Below are positions 26,252-35,309 of a stretch of 64,000 bases of DNA, one piece after another. Where the stretch lies: NCBI GenBank assembly GCA_903875445.1, contig CAIQWD010000064.1:62001-126000 (forward strand), read 5' to 3'. The DNA comes from an uncultured delta proteobacterium. Its GTDB lineage: Bacteria; Desulfobacterota; Desulfobulbia; Desulfobulbales; Desulfocapsaceae. The notes below the pieces were generated by a model that saw only the letters and a list, made by a program, of their open reading frames with translations, made no database searches and was not told the DNA's origin. How positions within the stretch are numbered: the first letter of the stretch is position 1; every line of letters starts with the position of its first letter. The translations under genes were made by a program, and so were the position numbers.

Positions 26252-26913
26252 CTGACAAAGAATGTTGCTTGCAAAACCTGCAGAGCCTGGCTGACGCGAT
26301 AGTTGCCATGTTTGGTCGCAACTGTGAGGCTTGTGTCCATGACCTCACTTCCCTGCACAGCTCATTGGTGTATATTCGGGGCGAAGTGACCCATCGCCTG
26401 CCGGGCGCTCCCGCCACCGACCTGCTCGTCAAAATGATCAATAGCCAAGCAGAAAAAGGCGACGTGCACAGTTACCGGACTATCAGCAGTGAAGGCAGGT
26501 CTTTGAAATCGACAACGACCCTTATCCGGGATGGAAAAGGGCGAGCCATCGCCGCATTTTGTATCAATTTCGACACTACTGAATTTTACAACGCCGGCCA
26601 GGCACTGCTTCCCTTCCTCCATCCCGAAATCGGTACTCCCCCCAGTGCTGAAACCTTCGCCCATTCGGCCGGTGAGACGATGGAGGCACTTTTCCATAAT
26701 GCAGTCCGGGAGATAGGCAAACATCAGACGACGATGAATGTCGATGAAAAGAAGCGCCTCATTGCGGCTCTCGATGCAGATGGCCTTTTCCAGTTCAAAG
26801 GGGCGGTGGAACAGGTGGCCAAGATGATGGGCATTACCAGATTCACTGTTTATAATTATTTAAAAAGAGTTCGATCAACCAATACAACTCACAGAAAAGA
26901 GGAACACCAATGA
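26248..26913 (+). CDS. YheO/DauR-type transcriptional regulator
   Basis: The start is the ATG at 26248, which overlaps the preceding stop; an earlier in-frame start at 26224 is unsupported. The product is about 221 aa. Residues 10-115 form the YheO-like PAS domain, with C-V-H-D-L-T-S-L and S-L-K-S-T-T-T-L-I-R-D. Residues 165-210 form the C-terminal DauR-type HTH, with F-K-G-A-V-E-Q-V-A-K-M-M-G-I and a recognition helix T-R-F-T-V-Y-N-Y-L-K. Members of this family regulate amino-acid catabolism. It probably controls this operon in response to an operon metabolite. It overlaps ridA by 4 bp. Confidence 0.85.
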   Translation: MTDKECCLQNLQSLADAIVAMFGRNCEACVHDLTSLHSSLVYIRGEVTHRLPGAPATDLLVKMINSQAEKGDVHSYRTISSEGRSLKSTTTLIRDGKGRAIAAFCINFDTTEFYNAGQALLPFLHPEIGTPPSAETFAHSAGETMEALFHNAVREIGKHQTTMNVDEKKRLIAALDADGLFQFKGAVEQVAKMMGITRFTVYNYLKRVRSTNTTHRKEEHQ

Positions 26914-27290
26914 CTCGCAACGTCATCTTCACCACCCAGGCCCCAGCTGCCATCGGCCCATATTCCCAGGCCATCGCCACCAAGGATCTGCTGTTTGTCT
27001 CGGGCCAGCTACCCATCGATCCGACCACCGGAAAGATGGTTGATGGCGATATCGGGATGATGACCCAACAAATTCTTAAAAATACTTCCGCTATTGCCTT
27101 GGAGGCGGGAACCAACCTGAATAAAACCCTGAAGACTACCATTTTTCTCACCAATCTCGCCGATTTTCAGGCGGTCAACAGCGCTTACGCCAGCCATTTT
27201 CCGGAGGCTCCTCCGGCACGGAGCACGGTCCAGGTTGCCGCTTTGCCGCTCGGCTCAAACATTGAGATCGAATTTATCCTGGCAAGGTAA
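26910..27290 (+). CDS. ridA: RidA family 2-iminobutanoate/2-iminopropanoate deaminase
   Basis: A 126-residue RidA/YjgF protein of normal length with A-I-G-P-Y-S-Q-A near residue 14, G-Q-L-P near 33 and P-A-R-S-T-V-Q-V near 103, which carries the Arg that binds the substrate carboxylate. RidA hydrolyses reactive enamines/imines such as 2-aminoacrylate to keto acids and ammonia. Placement one gene before a cysteine-desulfidase-like enzyme, which forms 2-aminoacrylate, is a coherent pairing. It is coupled to the regulator by an ATGA overlap. Confidence 0.92.
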   Translation: MTRNVIFTTQAPAAIGPYSQAIATKDLLFVSGQLPIDPTTGKMVDGDIGMMTQQILKNTSAIALEAGTNLNKTLKTTIFLTNLADFQAVNSAYASHFPEAPPARSTVQVAALPLGSNIEIEFILAR

Positions 27291-27318
27291 AAAATTCCCC
27301 AGGACAAAGGTACACACT

Positions 27319-28647
27319 ATGAAATTTACGGTTAAAGACATCCTCGAAATGGAGGTTACCCTGGCGCTCGGTTGCACCGAACCGGTGGCTATTGCTCTGG
27401 GTGCGGCGGCTGCAGCCACCCTCCTGCCGACAAAAGAGTTCGATTCCATAGAGATCTGGATCGATCCGAATATCTACAAAAACGGCCTGGCGGTTACCAT
27501 CCCCGGCTGCGGCGGCATGCAGGGCCTCGATACCGCCGCTGCCCTCGGCGCCTATGGCGGCAATCCCTCCAGAGGTCTTGAGGTGCTGGAAAGCCTCTCG
27601 AATGCCACCATCACCCAAGCCAAGGCGCTCCTTGCGGCAAACAGGGTTAAGGTCAATCTCAGGGATGAGGTTGGTCTCTATGTGCGGACAAAACTTACGG
27701 CCGGGAAAAACATCGCCGAATCACTGATCATCGATCTGCACAGCAATATCGTGAGCCTCAAGCTGAACGGCGAGGAGATCACCACCTCGCCTCTTCTTGA
27801 GCGAACACTGAAAAAGGGCGGCAGACACACCATGGCTGAGCTTGAAACATGGCTGCGCAGTCTGAACCTTGAACAGATCCTGGAACTGACGGCGGAGCTT
27901 GATGATGACGATTTGAATTTTCTTGAAGTTGGGGTTAATCATAACCTGGCCCTGGCCGAATACGGTCTGAAACACGGCAGCGGCCTGGGTATCGGTAAAG
28001 CCATCGACCGTTTGATCAAGCAGAAACTGATGGTCAACGACATGTCCAACTCGGCGCGCAGGCTCACCTCCGCCGCCGCCGATGCCCGCATGGGCGGGGC
28101 GAATCTGCCGGCGATGAGTTCCGCCGGCAGCGGCAACCATGGTCTGACCGCCATCCTGCCGATCTGGGCGATCAAGGACTTTATCAACCATGATCGCGAC
28201 ACCCTCCTGCGGGCCATTGGCCTCAGCCATATTATCACCGCCTATGTCAAGGCCCATACCGGCAGGTTGTCCGCCGTCTGCGGCTGTTCGGTCGCGGCCG
28301 GTGCGGGTGCGACGGCGGGAATCACCTATCTTGTCGGCGGCGATGTGCACCAGGTGGAAGGGGCGATCGGCAATATCCTCGAAGACCTGGCCGGGGTTAT
28401 CTGCGACGGCGCCAAGGCCGGTTGCGCCATTAAATTGAACACTGCGGCGGGTGCTGCCGTCCAGGCCGCCCTCTTTTCCCTGCACGGGGTGAACGTCAAG
28501 GACACCGACGGCATCATCGGCAATTCAACGCAGAAGACCATTCAGAACATGGGTGCTCTCAGTCATAACGGTATGGTTCAGGCGGACAAAACCATCCTGA
28601 AGATCATGCTGGAAAAGCAGTTGAACAAGGGGAAAAAGGCGTTATGA
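27319..28647 (+). CDS. cyuA: CyuA-type L-cysteine desulfidase / serine-dehydratase-like protein (UPF0597)
   Basis: The ATG at 27319 gives about 442 aa and the usual family N-terminus E-M-E-V-T-L-A-L-G-C-T-E-P; an upstream in-frame extension into ridA is not credible. Further motifs are P-G-C-G-G-M-Q-G near 65 and C-G-C-S-V-A-A-G-A-G near 320, whose cysteines likely bind a [4Fe-4S] cluster, and I-C-D-G-A-K-A-G-C near 360. The family splits L-cysteine to pyruvate, ammonia and sulfide (YhaM/CyuA in E. coli). The substrate could be another beta-substituted amino acid. It ends the operon and a long hairpin follows. An enzyme making 2-aminoacrylate explains ridA next door. Confidence 0.87.
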   Translation: MKFTVKDILEMEVTLALGCTEPVAIALGAAAAATLLPTKEFDSIEIWIDPNIYKNGLAVTIPGCGGMQGLDTAAALGAYGGNPSRGLEVLESLSNATITQAKALLAANRVKVNLRDEVGLYVRTKLTAGKNIAESLIIDLHSNIVSLKLNGEEITTSPLLERTLKKGGRHTMAELETWLRSLNLEQILELTAELDDDDLNFLEVGVNHNLALAEYGLKHGSGLGIGKAIDRLIKQKLMVNDMSNSARRLTSAAADARMGGANLPAMSSAGSGNHGLTAILPIWAIKDFINHDRDTLLRAIGLSHIITAYVKAHTGRLSAVCGCSVAAGAGATAGITYLVGGDVHQVEGAIGNILEDLAGVICDGAKAGCAIKLNTAAGAAVQAALFSLHGVNVKDTDGIIGNSTQKTIQNMGALSHNGMVQADKTILKIMLEKQLNKGKKAL

Positions 28648-28648
28648 A

Positions 28649-28703
28649 ATGATTGATCGTTGAAATTTTGGAGATACCATCCGAGATTTCAACGATTAAT
28701 CAT
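28649..28703. terminator. Long hairpin between convergent cyuA and purL
   Basis: An 18-bp inverted repeat, ATGATTGATCGTTGAAAT with ATTTCAACGATTAATCAT (28649-28666 and 28686-28703), has a single wobble and an inner GGA/TCC extension. It starts 2 bp after the cyuA stop. There is no T-run, so it may be a transcript-stabilising 3' structure rather than a classical intrinsic terminator. Confidence 0.6.
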
Positions 28704-28765
28704 ATGCCCTATGATAAGGAGAGGGGCTAAGCGCGTCATGCAAGACAAGCCCATCTCCCCACAGG

Positions 28766-31700
28766 TTATTTTTTGCCGGTCTGACACCACTCGTAAGCAT
28801 TTCTAAACATCTGCATCCAGGGTGAAACCGGCAACCCCTTCATCTCCTCCGGCAAATAGTGGGCCTGCCAGGGCAGAAAGACCCGTTCCGGGTGGGGCAT
28901 GAGGGCCAGATGGCGACCGTCGGCGGAACAAAGCCCGGCCAGACCCTCCGGCGAACCATTGGGATTAAACGGATATTTTTCCGTCGGCTTGGCATCGTCG
29001 TCGACAAAGACCAGTGGGGCCATGTCGCCGGCTTTGACTTTGTCGAAAATCGCTCGGTCGGGGAAATGCAGAAAACCTTCGCCATGATCGACGTGGATGC
29101 CGAAGACCAGTCCCTCCATGCCCTTCAACATCACGGCCTGACTCTTTTCGACCTTGACGGTGACCCAGCGGGACTCGAAGCGTCCCGAGACATTGCGAAT
29201 AAACCGCGGCTGACGATCGGCGGCAAGCCCCGGCTCGGGCACCCAACCCAGCAGGCCGAAGAGCTGGCAACCGTTGCAACTTCCAAAGGAAAAGGTGTTG
29301 GGTCGATAGTAGAACTCCTCAAACATCTTCTTCAATCGCGGGTTGAAGAGGATGGTTGACGCCCAGCCCTTGGCCGAATCCGGGACATCGGCGTAGGAAA
29401 AGCCGCCGACCGCCGCCAAGCCGCGGAAGTCGTCAAGACTTACGGTCCCGGCCAGGAGATCGTTCATGCAGACATCCCAGGGCTCAAAACCGGCTAAATA
29501 AAAGGCCGAGGTCATCTCCCGGTCCGAATTGGAGCCCTCGTCACGAAGAATCGCCACCTTCGGTTTGTCGGTGCGAAGCAGCAGTTCGGCGGGAGCCGGT
29601 TCGGGGACAAAGGGCAGATGGTAGGTCGGCCCTTTGCGGTCGTAGATGTTTACCTTTTCGGACTCGGCGCAGTCCGGATTGATCTGCAGCCGTTCCAGCT
29701 GGTAACTGGTTTCCTCCCACCAGCCGCGCAAAACGACCATCTTCTCGTCCAGGACCTTCGTGCCGTTATAGCGTATTCGTATTTGTTTGGCGTCGGTGGC
29801 GGTACCGAGATGGATAAAGGGTACACCGGCCTTGCCAAGGATCTGTTCGATTGCCGCCATATGCTGCGGGCGGCATTCAAGCACCAGGCCGAGTTCCTCG
29901 GCAAAGAGCGCCTCAAAAACCGTAGCAGCACCGGAAAGGGCGATCTCCAGGCCGCAGTTGCCGCTGAAGGCCATCTCCAGGAGGGTGGTGATCAGGCCGC
30001 CGTCGCTGCGATCATGGCCGGCACAGATGAAGTCGCAGGCTATCAGTTCCTGGACGGCAACGAAACAATTTCGCAAAAGACCCGCATCCTCCAAATCGGG
30101 ACTGACATCGCCCATCTGTCCCATAACCTGCGCCAGGGCGCTGCCGCCCATCCGGCTGCGGCCGCCGCCAAGATCAAGATAGAGCAGCGGCGAGCCGGGC
30201 TTTTTAATATCCGGGGTTATAACTTTGCCGATATCGGGCACCGCCGCATAAACGGAGATCACCAACTCACGCGGCGACTTGACGGTTTCCGTGCCGACCA
30301 CCGTGGCCATGGACAGACTGTCCTTGCCGCCGTCCACCGCCATGCCGACCTCTATCATCGCCTGGCCCATCGCCTTGGCCGCATCGTAGATGGCCGCGCC
30401 CTCGCCGGACAGCTTCGGTGCCCACATCCAGTTGGCGGAGCATTTGACTCGGGCCAGGTCCTCAATCGCCGCGAAGACTAGGTTGGTGAGGGACTCGCCC
30501 ACCGCCATCCTCGCCCCGGCGGCCGGATCGACGAGCATCTTGATCGATTGCTCGCCGATGGCCGTGGCGATTCCCGTCTTGCCGAAATGGCTCTGGGCCA
30601 CCACCGCCACGTCGCCGACCGTCAGCTGCAGGGGACCGCAGCACTGTTGCCGGGCAATGAGGCCGGTCACCGCCCGGTCGACCTTATTGGTGAGAAAACG
30701 CTTGGAGCCGACCGAGACCAGGCGCAGGACATCGTGCAGGGCTGCGGCCACGGTCAGGTCGGCAGGTAGCTTTAAGGGGGCCGCGGCAAAAGGCCTTCTT
30801 CTGTCGGCAAAGGTCTTTTGCGGGATATTGCCTAAAAGCGTCGGCAACTCAATGTCTACTGGGGTGGTGTCGTCGCTCGCATCATGGAGGACAAAGCGCA
30901 GATCGCCGGTCACCTCGCCCAGTACCTCGCAGCCGACCTTCTCGCGGTCGCAGATAGCTTTGAATTTTTCAATATTTTCCGGCTTAATCAGGAAGCCATT
31001 GCGTTCCTGGTACTCGGCCACATAGATTTCCAGCACCGACATGGTCGGATCGCCCACCCGGATATTGCGAATCTCCACCCGCCCTCCGGATTTCTCGACC
31101 AGCTCCTTGAGGACGTTGGCCGGGCCGCCGGCGCCCTGGTCATGGATAACCTCGATCAGGCTGCGGTCGCCCATCTCGTTGCAGGCGCGGATGACGCGGT
31201 TCATCTTCTGCTCCATCTCCGCATCGCCCCGCTGCACCGCATTGAAATCGAGGCTCGATTCGTTCTCCCCCTGCAGCATGCTCGAAGCCGCGCCGCCGCC
31301 GAAACCGACGCGATAGGCCGGGCCGCCCACCTGGACGATGAGCATTCCTTTCTCGACCGTCTTCTTTTCCGTCAGCCGTCCGTCGATTTGGCCGATGCCG
31401 CCGGTAAACATGATCGGTTTCAGAAAGCCCCAGCGCTCGCCGCTTTCAAGACGCATGTCAAAGGATCTGGTGAAGCCTTGAATTAGCGGCTCGCCGAACT
31501 TATTGCCGTAATCGGAGGCCCCATTGCTTGCCTCAATCTCGATATCGAGAGCGGTTGCCAGATTGTCGGGGCAGGGGAGATGCCGCTCCCAGGGCAAGGG
31601 GTAGCCGGGAATATGCAAATTGCCGACGCAATAGCCGGCGGTACCGGCGATGACAAAGGCGCCGCGGCCGGTGCCCTGGACGTCGCGAATCCGACCGCCG

Positions 31701-32575
31701 GTACCGGTTTCAGCGCCGGGGAAAGGTGCCACCCCGGTGGGGAAATTATGGGTCTCGGCGGTCAGCAGCGGATGGTATTTTGTCTGAACTTCGACAAAAG
31801 GCGAAGGACTGCCCGGCTCCTTGGGTACCAGGGTATTGATCCCGTAACCCTCGATCGCCGAGGAGTTGTCCTTGAAGGCAATCATCGAGCCCAGGGGGTT
31901 GGCGGTGAGGGTAGCGGTTACCAGATCGAACAGGGTCTCTTTCATCTCCTCCCCGTCAATGACCTGCTTACCTTTAAAAAAACCATGGCGGGAGTGCTCG
32001 GAATTGGCGTTGTTCAGATCCATGATCTCGACAATGGTCGGATTGCGGCCCTGGCGATTGACGAAGTAGTCGTAATACAGGTTGCGATCCCTTTCGTCCA
32101 TGGAGATGCCCGGCAACTCGGTCAAACCGTCCGGACCTTTCGTTTTGAGATCGACCTCGTATACCGGTTCGGGGACGACTCCAGTCTCGAAGGTGGTGAG
32201 CGGTTCGGGATAGTGGCATTCGGTCATCCGGTCATGATGGCGATTGATGAAGGCTTGGAGATCCTCACCCTCGGGCACGAGGTAGCGGCGCGACCGCTCG
32301 ACCCGGGTGACGGCGGTAAGGCCGGTCGCCTTGCAGATCGAGACCATATTCGACGACCAGGCGGTGGCGAAATTCAGCCGGGGTCCGACCTCCACCGCCC
32401 TGTTCCCCTGCGGTACCGGTACATTCTGCACTGAATCGAGAAGAAAACCGTCGGCGAGAATCAGCCGCAGGCAGGTTGTTTCCTCCGGTGAGAGGGTTCG
32501 GGCTGATTCGATATGAAAACAGTAGGCCTGGTTCGCAGCAATTTGCCTATACAGCTGTGTGACAGTCACACCCAT
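28766..32575 (-). CDS. purL: Phosphoribosylformylglycinamidine synthase (single-chain PurL)
   Basis: The 1269-residue length and fused glutaminase domain match the large, E. coli-type PurL. The ATP-grasp-like synthase core includes H-N-F-P-T-G-V-A-P-F-P-G-A near 290 and D-Q-G-A-G-G near 475. The C-terminal glutaminase has the nucleophile in F-G-S-C-N-G-C-Q near 1150 and M-P-H-P-E-R near 1240. The enzyme converts FGAR, ATP and glutamine to FGAM in de novo purine synthesis. The start ATG at 32575 is followed by V-T-V-T-Q-L-Y. No purine riboswitch is visible in the 258-bp region upstream. Confidence 0.95.
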   Translation of the reverse strand: MGVTVTQLYRQIAANQAYCFHIESARTLSPEETTCLRLILADGFLLDSVQNVPVPQGNRAVEVGPRLNFATAWSSNMVSICKATGLTAVTRVERSRRYLVPEGEDLQAFINRHHDRMTECHYPEPLTTFETGVVPEPVYEVDLKTKGPDGLTELPGISMDERDRNLYYDYFVNRQGRNPTIVEIMDLNNANSEHSRHGFFKGKQVIDGEEMKETLFDLVTATLTANPLGSMIAFKDNSSAIEGYGINTLVPKEPGSPSPFVEVQTKYHPLLTAETHNFPTGVAPFPGAETGTGGRIRDVQGTGRGAFVIAGTAGYCVGNLHIPGYPLPWERHLPCPDNLATALDIEIEASNGASDYGNKFGEPLIQGFTRSFDMRLESGERWGFLKPIMFTGGIGQIDGRLTEKKTVEKGMLIVQVGGPAYRVGFGGGAASSMLQGENESSLDFNAVQRGDAEMEQKMNRVIRACNEMGDRSLIEVIHDQGAGGPANVLKELVEKSGGRVEIRNIRVGDPTMSVLEIYVAEYQERNGFLIKPENIEKFKAICDREKVGCEVLGEVTGDLRFVLHDASDDTTPVDIELPTLLGNIPQKTFADRRRPFAAAPLKLPADLTVAAALHDVLRLVSVGSKRFLTNKVDRAVTGLIARQQCCGPLQLTVGDVAVVAQSHFGKTGIATAIGEQSIKMLVDPAAGARMAVGESLTNLVFAAIEDLARVKCSANWMWAPKLSGEGAAIYDAAKAMGQAMIEVGMAVDGGKDSLSMATVVGTETVKSPRELVISVYAAVPDIGKVITPDIKKPGSPLLYLDLGGGRSRMGGSALAQVMGQMGDVSPDLEDAGLLRNCFVAVQELIACDFICAGHDRSDGGLITTLLEMAFSGNCGLEIALSGAATVFEALFAEELGLVLECRPQHMAAIEQILGKAGVPFIHLGTATDAKQIRIRYNGTKVLDEKMVVLRGWWEETSYQLERLQINPDCAESEKVNIYDRKGPTYHLPFVPEPAPAELLLRTDKPKVAILRDEGSNSDREMTSAFYLAGFEPWDVCMNDLLAGTVSLDDFRGLAAVGGFSYADVPDSAKGWASTILFNPRLKKMFEEFYYRPNTFSFGSCNGCQLFGLLGWVPEPGLAADRQPRFIRNVSGRFESRWVTVKVEKSQAVMLKGMEGLVFGIHVDHGEGFLHFPDRAIFDKVKAGDMAPLVFVDDDAKPTEKYPFNPNGSPEGLAGLCSADGRHLALMPHPERVFLPWQAHYLPEEMKGLPVSPWMQMFRNAYEWCQTGKK

Positions 32576-32792
32576 GATTTTTTCCTTTATAATCCTTGGT
32601 CTTTGGTCTGAGAAAGTATTATTTCATAATCCCGACAGCGGGGCATAAGTAGACAAACACTAGCATTAATCAGTGAAAATTTCCGTATGAATTTATTCTT
32701 TGTTCCGCTGTCATTTTAGGTATAATAGGAAAGATTTCTTTTGAAAGATTTATCAGGACACCCGCCACACCTTACGAAATAACCCAGCCTGT

Positions 32793-32813
32793 GACGATAT
32801 CTGCAATATCGTC
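32793..32813. promoter_or_regulatory. Perfect 8-5-8 palindrome before the hybrid kinase gene
   Basis: GACGATAT and ATATCGTC are perfect inverted arms around a CTGCA spacer, ending 20 bp before the GTG start at 32834. It lies downstream of a TATAAT-like element near 32720 and could be an operator or a 5' UTR hairpin close to the ribosome site. Confidence 0.4.
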
Positions 32814-32833
32814 GCCCTGAGTGCGAGGAATTC

Positions 32834-34504
32834 GTGAAAGAAGATCATCAGATAGCACCTCAGCAACAAATTTGTCGTTTGCACAAAGAGTGTGCCTCTT
32901 TGCAGAGAAAACTCGCACGCTTGCGAGAACAGCAAATACGGCAGAAACGAATTGACGATATTAACAAGCGTCTCCTGAAGCAAACCAACGAAAGGCTCCT
33001 GCAATATAATCAACAGGCGCAAGAGGAGAACATTTGCAAATCGGATTTCCTCGCCAATATGAGCCATGAAATCCGCACACCCCTGAACATCATTCTCGGC
33101 ATGGCCAACCTGTTGGCGGATACCACTCTCGACAAAACCCAGAGCCAATACCTCAACAGCTTGCGGGTAACCGGTCGACAGTTGACCGAAATTCTTAACA
33201 ACGTCCTGGAATTTTCGCGCATTGATGCGGGCAAGATCGCCTTTGAGCCTGAAGCCTTCAGTCTGGAAAAGATCATCAATCAGCTTGAGGCATCAATCAT
33301 GCCGCTCTGTGTTCAAAAAAGACTGCAGTACTCTGTTCTTTATGACCCCTTACTGGTCATGGAACGGATAGGCGACCCTCTCAAGATCTACCAGATCCTC
33401 CTCAATCTTATCAATAACGCGGTAAAATTTACAACCACCGGTGGCATTATCCTCGGGGTACAAGAGGACAGCCAAATACCCGGGAACCTTATCCTCAGCG
33501 TCAGGGATAGCGGCATCGGCATATCCGAAGAACATCAAAAGATCATCTTCGACCGTTTCACTCAGGTTCATGATCTCTTTGCCAGACCACATAGCGGTAC
33601 GGGCCTTGGTCTCGCCATCAGTCAGAAACTTACCTCGGCCATGGGCGGGTACTTAAAGGTCGAGAGTCAACTCGGGCAAGGCTCAGTCTTTACCTGTTCG
33701 CTACCGCTTCCGCCGGTAGCGACCCCGGAAAGAAATCTGGTCCGCCTTGACTCCCTCTACATTATGCCTGACAGCTTTCCGCGTCTGCGCGTTTTGGCGG
33801 TTGACGACATCAAGGAAAATATCGAAGTTATCAAAGTATATCTGAAAGATTATCCGGTATGGCTGGAGGTCGCCGGCAACGGCGAAGAAGCTCTGGAGTG
33901 TTTAGCAAAAAGCCAATTCGACCTCATTCTCATGGACATTCGTATGCCGGTCATGGACGGGATAACCGCAACCAAAGAAATCAGAAAGAGAGAAAAGCAG
34001 GGGATACTGGGCCCCCAAACCATTTTGGCGATAACCGCCCATGCCTTTCAAGAGCAAAAAAAGAAAATTCTCCAAGCCGGTTTCGACGGAGTGTTGAGCA
34101 AACCCTTTTTCAAGAGAGATCTCATCCAAACCATTTACCGATTTGTCGCCGTTGACAGGGTGGTTCTGCCGCCGGACAAGATAGGCAACAAAGCCATCGG
34201 CTTTTGTCTCGAACGCGACAAACATGATGAGATCCCCGAGGCCCTCAAAGAACTGCTCCCCGCCTTGGTCCAGACTATCAAAGATGACCTGGAGGCTATG
34301 AAAATGGCCCTGGAAAAGCATGAATATAAAACCCTGTACACTAAGGCTCATTCCCTGCAAGGTGTTGCCGGGATGTTTGGCTTCCAGGAACTGGGTTCTT
34401 TGATCTTTGACTTGTCGCAAACGGTGAAAGCCGGAAACCTCGTTGTCGCCGGCGAACTTTTTATTGCCCTCGACTTCTACCTTTCGCGGTTAAATAAACA
34501 GTAG
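32834..34504 (+). CDS. Soluble hybrid histidine kinase (HisKA - HATPase - REC - HPt)
   Basis: The 556-residue protein has no TM or PAS/GAF sensor: residues 1-70 are a Gln/Arg-rich coiled coil, then H-E-I-R-T-P-L-N at the phospho-His near 78, ATPase motifs N-L-I-N-N-A-V-K-F and G-T-G-L-G-L-A. A receiver domain lies at about 315-435, with D-I-R-M-P-V-M-D-G-I, and an HPt domain carries K-A-H-S-L-Q-G-V-A-G-M-F-G near 500. Such proteins relay phosphate to a separate response regulator; none is adjacent, so the partner is unknown. The GTG at 32834 has GAGGA 5 bp upstream. Signal input would come through the coiled coil or a partner protein. Confidence 0.9.
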   Translation: MKEDHQIAPQQQICRLHKECASLQRKLARLREQQIRQKRIDDINKRLLKQTNERLLQYNQQAQEENICKSDFLANMSHEIRTPLNIILGMANLLADTTLDKTQSQYLNSLRVTGRQLTEILNNVLEFSRIDAGKIAFEPEAFSLEKIINQLEASIMPLCVQKRLQYSVLYDPLLVMERIGDPLKIYQILLNLINNAVKFTTTGGIILGVQEDSQIPGNLILSVRDSGIGISEEHQKIIFDRFTQVHDLFARPHSGTGLGLAISQKLTSAMGGYLKVESQLGQGSVFTCSLPLPPVATPERNLVRLDSLYIMPDSFPRLRVLAVDDIKENIEVIKVYLKDYPVWLEVAGNGEEALECLAKSQFDLILMDIRMPVMDGITATKEIRKREKQGILGPQTILAITAHAFQEQKKKILQAGFDGVLSKPFFKRDLIQTIYRFVAVDRVVLPPDKIGNKAIGFCLERDKHDEIPEALKELLPALVQTIKDDLEAMKMALEKHEYKTLYTKAHSLQGVAGMFGFQELGSLIFDLSQTVKAGNLVVAGELFIALDFYLSRLNKQ

Positions 34505-34580
34505 AAAAAATCCCGCAAACAATCACGGCTCGACCGGGGCCTCGCCTTGCCGAGTGCGGTCTGCGGCCTTCTGTAACTGG

Positions 34581-34976
34581 TTATCTCTTGCTGAGACACA
34601 TATGCTCGAGCTGCGGCCCCACCACCTTCCAGTCCACACAGGGTCTGGCAAAGCCCTTCGGTTGGGTGAGCGGGCAACCAAAGCCCGAGTCGTCAACATA
34701 CACATCGCCGTAGGCCTTGGGACTGGATGTCCAAGAGTCCTGGTCGGGATTTCTATTTACCCCGTACAATTTAATGCCGTTTACCTCAAAATACTGTACG
34801 GCATCGCGCAAAAGAGAGCTGCCTTCCGAAGTGTTTGAACGCATGGTGAAAAGAATCAATTTTGCCCCATGCCGCTGCAGTTTCTTCAGCCAGGTTATTG
34901 CACCGGGAACCGGCTCTCCGATGTCCGGGTAGCGGTGATCGACCACCGTCCCATCAAAATCAACACAAATATACAT
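34581..34976 (-). CDS. Small HAD-like hydrolase
   Basis: The ATG at 34976 has GGAGG 5 bp upstream and gives about 131 aa. An upstream in-frame GTG at 34988 is less likely. The N-terminus is C-V-D-F-D-G-T-V-V-D, the HAD nucleophile motif D-x-D-G-T. A second motif may lie in L-F-T-M-R-S-N-T-S-E-G, and D-V-Y-V-D-D-S-G-F-G resembles the acidic motif IV. There is no cap domain. The substrate is unknown; small HAD proteins of this kind can act as phosphatases. It is transcribed convergently to the hybrid kinase. Confidence 0.75.
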   Translation of the reverse strand: MYICVDFDGTVVDHRYPDIGEPVPGAITWLKKLQRHGAKLILFTMRSNTSEGSSLLRDAVQYFEVNGIKLYGVNRNPDQDSWTSSPKAYGDVYVDDSGFGCPLTQPKGFARPCVDWKVVGPQLEHMCLSKR

Positions 34977-35309
34977 TGTGACCTCCACGGGTCTTTGCAG
35001 AATCTTTTGCAGCTATAAACTAGCCCACAAGAGGAGAAGATTCTTGGATGTGAATCGGAGTTTACAATTGCAAACAACTATCAATCTATCATAGATAATC
35101 TTTTAGGCAAATGTTGTAATAATTGAGAGAACATGTCGAAACAGTTGAACTGCAAAAGGTTTTTCTGTTACTGTTTAGTAGACAAGGAGCAGGAGAATCA
35201 CTATTTAATATAAATTAAAAGATATCATGGTTGTTGGAGAGACTCCAGCGGAGTTTATTGCCAATTGACCAGGCTTGATACGTCTAAAATACCTTGAGGA
35301 GGACTTCCA
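34977..35309. other. Intergenic region without a recognised feature
   Basis: This AT-rich 333-bp region separates the divergent HAD and BI-1 genes. I see no tRNA, riboswitch, long hairpin or credible ORF. It presumably contains both promoters, but no clear pair of boxes could be fixed. Confidence 0.5.

Noticed and set aside
32576-32833. Purine riboswitch upstream of purL
   Set aside because: No purine-riboswitch core or paired loops were found in the region.
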